From NCBI GenBank assembly GCA_041689775.1, contig JBDNFP010000463.1:1-15667 (forward strand): a stretch of 15,667 nucleotides of DNA, in the 5' to 3' direction. This stretch comes from JBDNFP01 sp041689775. Lineage in GTDB: Bacteria; Bacteroidota; Bacteroidia; Cytophagales; Spirosomataceae. Every line of letters begins with the position of its first letter. Position 1 is the stretch's first letter. Positions 6,973-14,759 of the stretch are shown piece after piece. Made by a program: the position numbers and the translations under genes. Below the pieces are notes generated by a model. That model saw only the letters and a list, made by a program, of their open reading frames with translations. It ran no database searches and was not told the DNA's origin.

Positions 6973-6995
6973 TCTTTTGAATCCCGAATACAATA

Positions 6996-8258
6996 ATGTA
7001 CAATCAGTTTAAGTCAGTAAGTATTTCATACAGAACAGCTCCTCTGGATATCAGAGAGCGTATTGCCCTCAATGAAGAAGAAGCCAAAGCGCTCATGCTG
7101 CGCATCAAAGACTTCTTTGATATTTCGGACGTTTTGGTAGTTTCTACCTGCAATCGTACCGAAATATACTATACTTCTCCCAAAGACATAAACGAAGAGC
7201 TATTATCACTACTGCTGATTGAGAAGGGCCTTACTCCCGAACTTTACGCTTCTTATTTCGATCACTATATTACCGCGGATAGCTCGGTTCGCCATCTCTT
7301 TGAAGTAGCTACTGGTTTGCACTCTCAGGTAGTGGGTGATATGCAAATCCCGAATCAAATCAAGCATGCGTATCAATGGTCGGCGGATTTAAGTTTGGCG
7401 GGTCCATTTTTGCACCGATTGATGCATACTATCTTTTTTGCAAACAAGCGGGTAGCGCAGGAAACTTCCTTTCGCGATGGTGCTGCATCGGTATCGTACG
7501 CGGCCGTCGAGCTTCTTGATACCCTTACCGTTGATCCCAAAATTCTGGTAGTAGGAGTTGGAGAAATCGGTACAGATGTTTGTAGAAATCTGGCTCAGAA
7601 AATTAACGCAGATATTACGGTTGTAAACCGCACGCGCTCAAAAGCAGAAAATATTGCTTTGTTGGGTAATTTTCGGGTAGCTAATTTTGAGGAAATAGAA
7701 GCAGAATTGAGCCGGGCTGACGTAATCATATCCTCCATTGTACTAGATCAACCTTTCTTCACGAAGACAATGGTGGAGAATCTTGGTGGGTTAACGTACA
7801 AATATTTTATCGACCTATCGGTACCGCGCAGCGTTGACCCGGTCATTGAGCAAGTAGCCGGAATGGTACTTTATAATATTGACACTATTCGGGAAAGAGC
7901 AAATGAAGCGCTTGGCCGTCGGATGGAGTCCGTAGCATCCGTTAGGAATATAATTGATGAGTCGGTGGTAGAGTTTAATGATTGGTCAAAGGAGATGATT
8001 GTTTCTCCGACGATTCACAAACTTAAAAATGCGCTGGAACAAATTCGTTTGGAAGAAATGGCGCGGTTTACCAAAATATTAACCGAGGAGGAATCGGCGA
8101 AAGTAGATAAGATTACATCGAGTATGATGCAGAAAATTATCAAATTACCCATACTACAACTTAAAGCCGCTTGCAAACGGGGGGAGGCCGAAACTCTGAT
8201 TGATGTATTGAATGATCTGTTTAACTTAGAAAAGAAAGAAGAAGAAACAGGTCATTAG
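6996..8258 (+). CDS. hemA: Glutamyl-tRNA reductase
   Basis: HemA reduces glutamyl-tRNA(Glu) with NADPH to glutamate-1-semialdehyde, the first committed step of the C5 route to haem. The 420-residue protein has the N-terminal catalytic domain with nucleophile Cys52 in STCNRTEIYY (50-59) and the usual start FKSVSISYRTAPLDIRE. The NADPH-binding Rossmann domain reads ILVVGVGEIG (183-192) with NRTRSKAE (211-218), and a helical dimerisation domain forms the C-terminal third. The conserved GEPQILGQVK segment is changed to GDMQIPNQIK (114-123), with Asp in place of the usual Glu. This may be a lineage variant, as everything else is intact. It is transcribed alone, divergent from the kinase gene, and ends at the shared terminator. 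Confidence 0.97.
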   Translation: MYNQFKSVSISYRTAPLDIRERIALNEEEAKALMLRIKDFFDISDVLVVSTCNRTEIYYTSPKDINEELLSLLLIEKGLTPELYASYFDHYITADSSVRHLFEVATGLHSQVVGDMQIPNQIKHAYQWSADLSLAGPFLHRLMHTIFFANKRVAQETSFRDGAASVSYAAVELLDTLTVDPKILVVGVGEIGTDVCRNLAQKINADITVVNRTRSKAENIALLGNFRVANFEEIEAELSRADVIISSIVLDQPFFTKTMVENLGGLTYKYFIDLSVPRSVDPVIEQVAGMVLYNIDTIRERANEALGRRMESVASVRNIIDESVVEFNDWSKEMIVSPTIHKLKNALEQIRLEEMARFTKILTEEESAKVDKITSSMMQKIIKLPILQLKAACKRGEAETLIDVLNDLFNLEKKEEETGH

Positions 8259-8319
8259 GCCACGCATAATCGCCGGATTTAGCAATCTTCTTTTTAACTG
8301 TATCAGAATAAATTATTAG

Positions 8320-8353
8320 AAAGTCCTCCAATGAGAAATCATTGGAGGACTTT
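8320..8353. terminator. Terminator between hemA and the transporter gene
   Basis: A perfect 15-bp stem (8320-8334 with 8339-8353) is capped by a GAAA tetraloop and followed on the plus strand by a T-rich tract. It sits between two convergent genes. The minus-strand side also continues T-rich after the stem, so it can plausibly stop both transcripts. Confidence 0.88.
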
Positions 8354-8359
8354 TCCTTT

Positions 8360-9274
8360 TTAGGCCCCCAAGCCCAGTTCTTGGTAGGAGATAAGGATAA
8401 TAGCTAGTATAGCTACAATGAGGCCAATCCGGTTCAATAGATTTAAAGTTTCTTTGAATAGAAGCCATGCGGTAGCCGCTGAGGCTATCATGGTGAGAAT
8501 ATTATATATTGGAAAAACAAAAGCTGCACTATTATCGAAGGCTGCTAAGGCTTTGAGTAGGAAATAGAAAGACAAAAAGTTAGGTACCCCCAGAATCAAT
8601 CCTCCCGTCAAACTACGAAGGGAAACCCTCTCTCCCTGGAAAATAATCTTCACCAATAAAATGGTTGTGCCAACAAGCACAGCCCCAATACACGCAATGA
8701 CGGTAAACAGGGCTGATTCGTCAGGCCCGTAGTAGCGCATACTCAGGAAATTGATGAGGGTATTATTGGTTCCTGATGCCACAAATGTGAGAAGGGGTAG
8801 AGTTAACGCCAGCCAATTGAAGGGCTTGGCAACGGAGGATGACGAACTACTCGTTCGCTGAATGGCCCCTAAGGCCAACCCAACCAAGGCCAATAATAAA
8901 CCCAGGTAATTCCAGGAAGTATACTCCTTGTTTGCATTTTTGAAAATAAATAATCCAAACAATACTGGGATTACTAAGGACATGTTGGCGGCCAGGGAGG
9001 TAGCCGTAATACTTACCTTTTGGGTGGTTTGCCCGATCAGAACAAATGCCGTCACAAACATAATACCTAGTGCCAGGGTAAGTAAAGTACTCTCCGAGGT
9101 CCAGGCTATGGTTTTAAATTGGTTGAGATCAGGTGCAAGTACTAAACCCGTAACAACGCAGGAGTAGTAGTTGAAAACGATAGCATGAAACGAATTGACC
9201 TTGTAACGGGGATAAGCCCGCATGATGAGGTAGAGGGTTACCGTGAACGCCACGGCCAAGAAGAAATAAATCAT
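8360..9274 (-). CDS. DMT superfamily (EamA-type) transporter
   Basis: This 304-residue integral membrane protein has about ten hydrophobic segments in two five-helix halves, as in EamA permeases. It begins MIYFFLAVAFTVTLYLIMRAYPRYKVNSFHAIVFNYYS and ends with TAWLLFKETLNLLNRIGLIVAILAIILIS, the second-half EamA signature (FKE followed by a final helix). A Ser-rich link (TSSSSSSV) joins the two halves. Family members move small metabolites, often amino acids or nucleotide-related compounds; the substrate cannot be inferred. I chose ATG 9274. A longer frame from GTG 9343 adds a polar 23-residue stretch that does not look like part of the family. Confidence 0.9.
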   Translation of the reverse strand: MIYFFLAVAFTVTLYLIMRAYPRYKVNSFHAIVFNYYSCVVTGLVLAPDLNQFKTIAWTSESTLLTLALGIMFVTAFVLIGQTTQKVSITATSLAANMSLVIPVLFGLFIFKNANKEYTSWNYLGLLLALVGLALGAIQRTSSSSSSVAKPFNWLALTLPLLTFVASGTNNTLINFLSMRYYGPDESALFTVIACIGAVLVGTTILLVKIIFQGERVSLRSLTGGLILGVPNFLSFYFLLKALAAFDNSAAFVFPIYNILTMIASAATAWLLFKETLNLLNRIGLIVAILAIILISYQELGLGA

Positions 9275-9405
9275 GCAACGAGTTGTTAGTTTCAAGGATC
9301 TGGAATTCCTCCAATTTTTGGTTGGCACATTCCAGAAAGGCACAAAGTAAATTATTTATGCCTACACTTTTGACCCAAATTGCACGATGGGGAGTAGTTT
9401 TATTT

Positions 9406-9432
9406 TAAGAAGCGGGCTAGACCCGCCTCTTA
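9406..9432 (-). terminator. Hairpin downstream of the NADH dehydrogenase gene
   Basis: TAAGA/TCTTA plus GCGGG/CCCGC pair with one internal mismatch around a 5-base loop, starting four bases after the minus-strand stop codon (9437-9439). No T tract follows on the minus strand, so it may be a weak terminator or a 3'-end protecting stem. Confidence 0.5.
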
Positions 9433-9436
9433 TGGT

Positions 9437-10765
9437 TTAGGAAGCTTCCTCTAACTCTGGCTTAGTTTCCTTTTCTTCCGTGGAATTTGCGATTTTTGGC
9501 TTTATAATCAATCGCAAAGACTGGTCGTAGGTAATATAATTCCAGAGCCAGTTGATAAAAATTAAGAGACGATTTTTGATTCCGACAATCGACATGAGGT
9601 GGACAAACATCCAGGTAAGCCAGGCAAAAAATCCTTGAAACTTCCAAAACGGCAGATCTACGACGGCAAGGTTTCTACCCACGGTTGCCATGGTTCCCAA
9701 GTCGCGGTACTTAAAGGGCTTCAAAGGCTTTTCGTTCATTCTTCGAATAATGTTCTCCGCCAATTGCTTTGCTTGCTGAATAGCGGGTTGGGCAAGCTGT
9801 GGATGGCCGGCCGGAAACTTGGGGTCGCCTTCCATGAGTGCCACATCACCTAATGCATACACAGACTCATGTTTTAGTACCTGACTGTAACGGTCAACCA
9901 TCAGTCGTCCTCCCCGCCCAATGACTGCCTTTTTAAACCCGGCCAGCGGACTAGCCTGAACACCAGCGGCCCAAACGAGATTCTTGGCTTTGAGGTGAAG
10001 TCCTTGTTTAGTTGTTATCTCATTTCCGTCAAAATGGGTCACCATTTGTCCCGTCATGACGGTAACCCCCAGTTTTTCAAGGTATTCGCGTGCTTTGGCA
10101 GAGGCCTGATCCGACATTGCGGCTAATACCTCGCTGCTTCCTTCCAGGAGGTATATATTCATGCAGTCAAAATTTAAATCGGGGTAATCTTTGGGCAGAA
10201 TATTTTTCTTCATCTCCGCCAGCGTGCCTGCCAATTCCACTCCGGTTGGTCCACCACCTACTACTACTACATTCATGAGAGCAGAGCGTTCTTCATCAGT
10301 CTCGGTAGTAATAGCATCTTCAAAATTCTGTAAAATCCGGTTACGCAAAGCCAGCGCTTCCGATACTGACTTCATCGGAATAGCGCGGGCCTCAATTTCT
10401 TTCATCCCGTAGTAAGTAGTATCAGCTCCGGTAGCAATGATTAATTCATCGTAGGCAATGTCGCCAAGTTCAGTAACTAGCACTTTCGTATCAGTTTTAA
10501 CTGACTTTACGTCAGTTACCCGAATGTGGACGTTTTTACACGATTGAAATATTTTGCGAAGGGGAAAAGAGATGGAGCTTGGTTCAAGACCGGCCATGGC
10601 TACCTGATAAAACAATGGCTGAAACTGATGGTAGTTGACTTTGTCAAGCAGGACAATTTGAATATCAGACCGTTTAGAGAGCCTTTGGGCTACTTCCAGG
10701 CCGGCAAATCCGGCTCCGACAATGATAATTCTGTGCTTATTATTATTGGGAATATTAGGAGTCAT
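9437..10765 (-). CDS. ndh: Type II NADH dehydrogenase (NAD(P)/FAD-dependent oxidoreductase)
   Basis: NDH-2 passes electrons from NADH to quinone at the inner membrane without pumping protons. The 442-residue sequence has an N-terminal FAD Rossmann motif, IIIVGAGFAGLEVAQRL (13-29), then NYHQFQPLFYQVA (44-56), which is typical of NDH-2. The NADH-binding motif is VVVVGGGPTGVELAG (166-180), ALGDVA (304-309) contacts FAD, and AQPAIQQ (325-331) is the conserved quinone-site motif. The C-terminal part (about 374-420, FFAWLTWMFVHLMSIVG) is the amphipathic/hydrophobic membrane anchor, followed by a charged tail. A perfect 20-bp inverted repeat abuts the start codon, so translation may be structure-controlled. 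bshA lies upstream on the same strand, 135 bases away. Confidence 0.95.
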   Translation of the reverse strand: MTPNIPNNNKHRIIIVGAGFAGLEVAQRLSKRSDIQIVLLDKVNYHQFQPLFYQVAMAGLEPSSISFPLRKIFQSCKNVHIRVTDVKSVKTDTKVLVTELGDIAYDELIIATGADTTYYGMKEIEARAIPMKSVSEALALRNRILQNFEDAITTETDEERSALMNVVVVGGGPTGVELAGTLAEMKKNILPKDYPDLNFDCMNIYLLEGSSEVLAAMSDQASAKAREYLEKLGVTVMTGQMVTHFDGNEITTKQGLHLKAKNLVWAAGVQASPLAGFKKAVIGRGGRLMVDRYSQVLKHESVYALGDVALMEGDPKFPAGHPQLAQPAIQQAKQLAENIIRRMNEKPLKPFKYRDLGTMATVGRNLAVVDLPFWKFQGFFAWLTWMFVHLMSIVGIKNRLLIFINWLWNYITYDQSLRLIIKPKIANSTEEKETKPELEEAS

Positions 10766-10766
10766 T

Positions 10767-10820
10767 ATTTGGGGAATTTAGAATATTCTCTTTGTAAGAT
10801 ATATTCTAAATTCCCCAAAT
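10767..10820 (-). promoter_or_regulatory. 20-bp perfect inverted repeat touching the ndh start codon
   Basis: Arms 10767-10786 and 10801-10820 are perfect complements around a 14-base loop. The stem ends one base before the ATG (10765), so in the ndh mRNA it would form immediately 5' of the initiation codon, where a ribosome-binding site should be. It may be an operator, a translation-control hairpin, or the end of the bshA transcript. No T tract favours the last. Confidence 0.75.
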
Positions 10821-10900
10821 GTTCGTGCCAACGGGGTGGCTAATCCAGATTTTTTTGAATTAACGTATACTAGTGGTTCAACTGTGAAGTTCTAAACGCA

Positions 10901-12037
10901 TTAAATTAAAGATTTATTAGCCTCCAAAATCTGCTCGTAGTACCGCTCATAATGAGGTAGAATACGGGTAATATCGAACTCCTTAGCCCGTGCCAGTGCA
11001 TTTGCTTTAAAAGTGGGGAGATTCTCATCCGCGAGTATGATCTCGGCCTTGGCTACCATATCCTCCACATCACCCAAGTCACTTAAAAATCCGGTAACTC
11101 CCTGAATATTAAGTTCTGGCAGACCACCTATGTTCGTTGTCACCAATGGTACTTCGCAGGCTAGCGCTTCCAGGGCTGCCAATCCAAAGCTTTCGGTTTC
11201 GGAGGGCATCAGGAAGAGATCTGCCACTGAAAGTACTTCTTCGATGGCATCTAGCTTACCAAGGAAACGAACGTCCGGAAACATATCCAGATCCATGCAA
11301 AGACGTTCGATACGTGCCCGTTCGGGACCGTCACCTACTAGTAAAAGCTTACTGGGAACCCGCTGCCGAAGCGCATGGAAGATCATGACGACGTCATCAA
11401 TCCTTTTAACTTTACGGAAGTTGGACGTGTGTACTACCAGCTTCTCGCCGTTGGGGCATATCGCCAATTTGAAATGATCTTTCTTTTGGCGTTTGAATCG
11501 TTCCAGGTCAATGAAGTTAGGAATGACTTCAATATCTTTCGTAATGGCAAAGTGGCGATACGTATCGTTTTTGAGAAACTCTGACACTGCGGTAATTCCG
11601 TCGGACTGGTTGATACTGAAAGTCACAACCGGCTCGTAGGAAGAATCTTTGCCAACCAAGGTAATGTCGGTTCCGTGCAGAGTAGTGATGACGGGTATAT
11701 GAATTCCCTGAGTGGCAAGAATTTGCTTGGCGAGGTAGGCCGAGGAAGCGTGTGGTATTGCGTAGTGTACGTGCAATAGATCAAGCTTCATATACTGAGC
11801 TACGTGTACCATCTCACTCGATAAGGCCGATTCGTAGGGAGGGTATTGAAATAAGGGGTAGGCAGGAATATTGACTTCGTGGTAGTAGAGATTCTCGTTA
11901 AAGAAATCAAGGCGCTGAGGCTGTGAGTAGGTGATGAAGTGTACTTGATGTCCTACTTTGGCCAATGACTTTCCTAGTTCGGTAGCGATAACGCCACTGC
12001 CTCCGAAAGTTGGGTAACAAACTATACCGATTTTCAT
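10901..12037 (-). CDS. bshA: N-acetyl-alpha-D-glucosaminyl L-malate synthase (bacillithiol synthesis)
   Basis: BshA joins UDP-GlcNAc and L-malate in the first step of bacillithiol synthesis. The 378-residue GT4-fold protein starts MKIGIVCYPTFGGSGV (glycine loop 12-15) and has the BshA-typical LHVHYAIPHASSAYLA (88-103), TTLHGTDITLVG (118-129), and VVHTSNFRKVKR (201-212), which in the family contacts nucleotide-sugar phosphates. The GT4 EX7E motif is present in ETESFGLAALEAL (Glu282, Glu290). Length and order match characterised BshA proteins. The later pathway genes bshB and bshC are not in this window. It is transcribed divergently from the UbiA-family gene. Bacillithiol would serve as the cytoplasmic thiol buffer, which fits the DsbA-like protein elsewhere in the window, although no direct link is shown. 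Confidence 0.95.
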   Translation of the reverse strand: MKIGIVCYPTFGGSGVIATELGKSLAKVGHQVHFITYSQPQRLDFFNENLYYHEVNIPAYPLFQYPPYESALSSEMVHVAQYMKLDLLHVHYAIPHASSAYLAKQILATQGIHIPVITTLHGTDITLVGKDSSYEPVVTFSINQSDGITAVSEFLKNDTYRHFAITKDIEVIPNFIDLERFKRQKKDHFKLAICPNGEKLVVHTSNFRKVKRIDDVVMIFHALRQRVPSKLLLVGDGPERARIERLCMDLDMFPDVRFLGKLDAIEEVLSVADLFLMPSETESFGLAALEALACEVPLVTTNIGGLPELNIQGVTGFLSDLGDVEDMVAKAEIILADENLPTFKANALARAKEFDITRILPHYERYYEQILEANKSLI

Positions 12038-12203
12038 ATTATATTGGAAAAAGACACACCTTGGAAATTCGTTTTTCCATGTAGCGTCGAACTAGTTTAT
12101 ATAGATTTTGATTAGTAACACTAAAACGCACCTTTTTTATTCCAATTAGCCCCCGAAGTTTTAACAAAGGGCAAAAAACAGGCATTATTCCTGTAACAGT
12201 CGC

Positions 12204-12211
12204 TATTTTTG
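12204..12211 (+). promoter_or_regulatory. Candidate -7 element for the UbiA-family gene
   Basis: TATTTTTG matches TAnnTTTG exactly and ends 19 bases before the GTG start at 12231. The upstream -33 position is T-rich without a perfect TTG. Confidence 0.4.
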
Positions 12212-12230
12212 ATCAATATTTTTTATAGCC

Positions 12231-13106
12231 GTGTCAAACCCCAGAAAATTCACGACCCGTAATTACATCGAAGGCTTTCTCCGTCTGATCCGGATTCGTA
12301 ATTTATTGGTGATTGTCCTGACCCAATACTTGACCCGGATTTTATTAGTGGGCCCACGAGAAGAATGGCGGATGCTGATAGCGGATCCCAGGATGTTTGC
12401 TCTGTCCCTATCTACTGTTTGCATTGCGGCGGCTGGATATATTATTAACGATTATTTTGATGTCAAAATAGATATTGTTAATAAACCAGAACGGGTTATA
12501 ATTGGCCGATTTCTGAAACGTCGGGTAGCCATGGGGGCGCATCAGTTTTTGAATGTAATGGGTGTTTTGCTGGGGCTGCTGGTTGGTAAGTGGGTATTTG
12601 TCCTCAACGTTATTTGCGTTACACTACTCTGGTTTTACTCGGAGCGTTACAAACGTGCCCCTTTTATTGGTAATCTATTAGTTTCCATCCTGACCGCGTT
12701 GAGTGTATTAATTGTAACAATTCCCTACCCAGCAAACCGTCATTTGGTGATGATTTATGCTCTTTTCTCCTTTTTCATTGCCTTAGTGCGTGAAATCATA
12801 AAAGATATGGAAGATGTTAAAGGCGATGAATTACACGGTTGCCGAACGCTCCCCATCGTGTGGGGTATTCGTCGGACCAAACTATTTTTATATTTTCTCA
12901 TCGCTAGTTTTATAACACTGCTCTATATGATGGCCCACTCCCTCGACAACAGCACGTTGGGGTGGTTGTTCACGATTTTACTGATCCCTATATCGTGGTT
13001 GGTATACCGGCTTGCCTTTTCGGATACGCGTCGGGAGTTTTCGCGCCTTAGTAGCTTGTGCAAAATCATCATGTTGCTTGGCTTGGGGACTATGTTGTGG
13101 GCTTAA
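12231..13106 (+). CDS. UbiA-family prenyltransferase (geranylgeranylglycerol-phosphate geranylgeranyltransferase-like)
   Basis: The 291-residue protein has about eight to nine membrane helices and both Asp-rich motifs of intramembrane aromatic/lipid prenyltransferases: NDYFDVKID (73-81) and DMEDVKGDE (192-200), which bind Mg-prenyl diphosphate. The following LHGCRTLPIVWG is also conserved. Bacteroidota relatives are often annotated as digeranylgeranylglyceryl phosphate synthase-like, which adds a second prenyl chain to geranylgeranylglycerol phosphate. An alternative is a quinone or haem prenylation role, but MenA and CtaB normally differ in the segment after the first motif. The start is GTG 12231, as no ATG lies near, and a promoter-like element precedes it. 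The genes to the right are each spaced with their own signals. Confidence 0.87.
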   Translation: MSNPRKFTTRNYIEGFLRLIRIRNLLVIVLTQYLTRILLVGPREEWRMLIADPRMFALSLSTVCIAAAGYIINDYFDVKIDIVNKPERVIIGRFLKRRVAMGAHQFLNVMGVLLGLLVGKWVFVLNVICVTLLWFYSERYKRAPFIGNLLVSILTALSVLIVTIPYPANRHLVMIYALFSFFIALVREIIKDMEDVKGDELHGCRTLPIVWGIRRTKLFLYFLIASFITLLYMMAHSLDNSTLGWLFTILLIPISWLVYRLAFSDTRREFSRLSSLCKIIMLLGLGTMLWA

Positions 13107-13141
13107 TCCTTTCATTTTCATTACCGTTCACTCAATTATCG

Positions 13142-13172
13142 TTGTTCTTTTTAAGAATTTTGTTCATTTTTG
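13142..13172 (+). promoter_or_regulatory. Candidate promoter for the secreted DUF3108-like gene
   Basis: TTG (13142-13144) and CATTTTTG (13165-13172, one mismatch to TAnnTTTG) lie 20 bases apart and 28 bases before the ATG at 13201. A small dyad, ACGATT-GCA-AATCGT (13180-13194), sits at the predicted start of the transcript. Confidence 0.4.
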
Positions 13173-13200
13173 TTCCAGAACGATTGCAAATCGTAAAACC

Positions 13201-13893
13201 ATGAAACAAATACTGACAATTTTACTGGTAATTACTTTGGCTCCCGCTAGTCTGAGGGCTCAAAGTTGCCTGGGTACTGAGTTGAAAGTAGGTTCAGGTT
13301 ACGAAATGATCAGCTACGATGGTAAGGGGAAAGAGAGCGGTCGAATGGTGTACAAGATTTTAAAGGTTTCCCAGGCAGCAGGTAACACAGTTGTCGATTT
13401 AGAACTCCAAATGTTTGATAAAAAGGATAAGGAGACGATGAAATCAACCTACCAAATGAAATGTACTGGTGACGAGCTTAAAATAGATGCATCCTCTTTT
13501 ATGGCAGAAGACCAACGAAAATCGCTCGAAAGTTTTGAAATGACTTTTACTTCCAATGATATTATATTCCCCGGTAGCCTTTCCGTCGGACAAAAGTTAA
13601 AGGATGGTTCGTTGCACGGAGAGGGTAGTGCTGGGCCCATGAGCATTACTACCGACATGAAGATTATGAACCGGATAGTGGAAGGAAAAGAGAAACTATC
13701 CGTTCCGGCTGGCACATTTGATGTGTTTAAAATAACCTCCGATATGAACGTCTCTACTAAGACGGTCATGAAAATCGGATTTGATTTTCAGTCAGTGTCG
13801 TACCGGGCCAAAGACATTCTTTGGGATATTAAAACAGAAACCTATCGTAAAGGCAAACTTATGGGTACTACCGTCCTGAGTAAGCTACTGTAA
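13201..13893 (+). CDS. Secreted DUF3108-like protein, unknown function
   Basis: The 230-residue product has a signal peptide, MKQILTILLVITLAPASLRA, with likely cleavage before QS. The mature protein is a beta-rich single domain beginning with GTELKVGSGYEMISYDGKGKE and ending TETYRKGKLMGTTVLSKLL. The pattern (lipocalin-like strands, VPAGTFDVFKITSDM about two-thirds in, and a closing ETY..GKL.G.TVLS) matches periplasmic DUF3108/TapB-like proteins that are common in Bacteroidota. Their function is not established. The open frame extends upstream to 13012, but the signal peptide and the upstream promoter-like element fix the start at ATG 13201. A strong terminator follows. Confidence 0.88.
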   Translation: MKQILTILLVITLAPASLRAQSCLGTELKVGSGYEMISYDGKGKESGRMVYKILKVSQAAGNTVVDLELQMFDKKDKETMKSTYQMKCTGDELKIDASSFMAEDQRKSLESFEMTFTSNDIIFPGSLSVGQKLKDGSLHGEGSAGPMSITTDMKIMNRIVEGKEKLSVPAGTFDVFKITSDMNVSTKTVMKIGFDFQSVSYRAKDILWDIKTETYRKGKLMGTTVLSKLL

Positions 13894-13937
13894 TTTTGTG
13901 ATCAAGCAACATTAATACTTTATACACACAAGCTTAG

Positions 13938-13974
13938 AGTGTTTTGGGAAAACCTTTTCCTAAAACACTTTTTT
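13938..13974 (+). terminator. Rho-independent terminator after the DUF3108-like gene
   Basis: A 15-bp stem (13938-13952 with 13955-13969, one G-U pair, innermost pairs opened to give the loop) is followed by a T tract to 13974. It lies 44 bases after the stop and separates this gene from purN. Confidence 0.88.
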
Positions 13975-14055
13975 GTTTAATGGCATACACCGCCTAGCTT
14001 TGCACTTGGCTAGGGGTTATTTTATCCCAAAGCCAGGTACTCTTTTTTATTTTTG

Positions 14056-14634
14056 ATGAAGCGAATTGCCATTTTTGCCTCGGGCTCCGGATCTAATGCC
14101 GAGCAGATCGCCCACCATTTTGAAGACCGGACTGACGTAGAGGTTTCATTGATCCTAACAAATAATCCGACAGCGGGCGTTATACAACGAGCCCGTAAGT
14201 TTCATATCCCAACGGTAGTTTTTGATAAAAAACTCTTTTATGAATCTGACCGTATGGTAGAGCTGCTGCTAAATCAAGGAATTGATCTGGTAGTCTTAGC
14301 TGGTTTTATGATGTTGATCCCGGCTAATCTAACGGAAGCGTTTGCTAACCGAATGCTGAATATTCATCCCGCTTTGCTTCCAAAGTACGGAGGAAAAGGG
14401 ATGTACGGGCATTTCGTGCACGAGGCAGTAGTGGAGGCCGGTGAAAAAGAATCGGGCATTACGATTCATTTCGTGAATGAGCGGTACGACGAAGGACAAA
14501 TCGTTTTCCAGGCTACTTGCGAGGTACTCTCCTCCGATACACCGGATGACGTGGCCAGAAAAGTGCAACAATTGGAGCACGCCCATTTTCCATCGGTGGT
14601 AGACCAGGTGGTAAGTAAATTGAACGACGAATAG
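14056..14634 (+). CDS. purN: Phosphoribosylglycinamide formyltransferase
   Basis: PurN transfers a formyl group from 10-formyltetrahydrofolate to glycinamide ribonucleotide in de novo purine synthesis. The 192-residue protein starts MKRIAIFASGSGSNAEQI, with the GSGSN phosphate-binding loop at 10-14. The catalytic triad residues appear as Asn102 and His104 in LNIHPALLPKYGGKGMYG and Asp145 in NERYDEGQIVFQ. Length agrees with the family. ATG 14056 is chosen over the adjacent TTG 14053. It is a single-gene unit, with no other purine genes in view. The gene is separated from its upstream neighbour by a terminator. Confidence 0.96.
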   Translation: MKRIAIFASGSGSNAEQIAHHFEDRTDVEVSLILTNNPTAGVIQRARKFHIPTVVFDKKLFYESDRMVELLLNQGIDLVVLAGFMMLIPANLTEAFANRMLNIHPALLPKYGGKGMYGHFVHEAVVEAGEKESGITIHFVNERYDEGQIVFQATCEVLSSDTPDDVARKVQQLEHAHFPSVVDQVVSKLNDE

Positions 14635-14726
14635 GCCCACAGCCACTCTTCACGACTTACAACCTTTCTCCACCGTGAATGAAACTCAAATGCTCTTTTT
14701 TCGTTATATTCATAATTAGGTACTAA

Positions 14727-14734
14727 TAAATTTG
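14727..14734 (+). promoter_or_regulatory. Candidate -7 element for the DUF4834 gene
   Basis: TAAATTTG is an exact TAnnTTTG match and ends 25 bases before the ATG at 14760. It is the same octamer as upstream of hemA. No clear -33 TTG is seen at the expected distance. Confidence 0.4.
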
Positions 14735-14759
14735 TGAAGCGCTCTATTTTTTCTCTATC

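Noticed and set aside
9275..9343. GTG-initiated N-terminal extension of the EamA transporter
   Set aside because: The extra residues are polar and not typical of the family. ATG 9274 starts exactly at the first membrane helix.
11130..11584. Several plus-strand open frames opposite bshA
   Set aside because: They overlap in different frames, lack any family resemblance, and the minus strand encodes a complete BshA.
12046..12079. TGGAAAAA/TTTTTCCA inverted repeat upstream of bshA
   Set aside because: The arms are low-complexity and separated by 18 bases, so this could easily occur by chance in an AT-rich intergenic region.
13012..13200. Upstream extension of the DUF3108-like reading frame
   Set aside because: It overlaps the end of the UbiA-family gene in another frame and would bury a clear signal peptide that starts at 13201.
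14048..14055. TATTTTTG, a perfect TAnnTTTG match, just before the purN ATG
   Set aside because: Transcription would begin inside the coding sequence with no suitable downstream start. PurN needs its N-terminal residues, so the match is probably chance in a T-rich leader.
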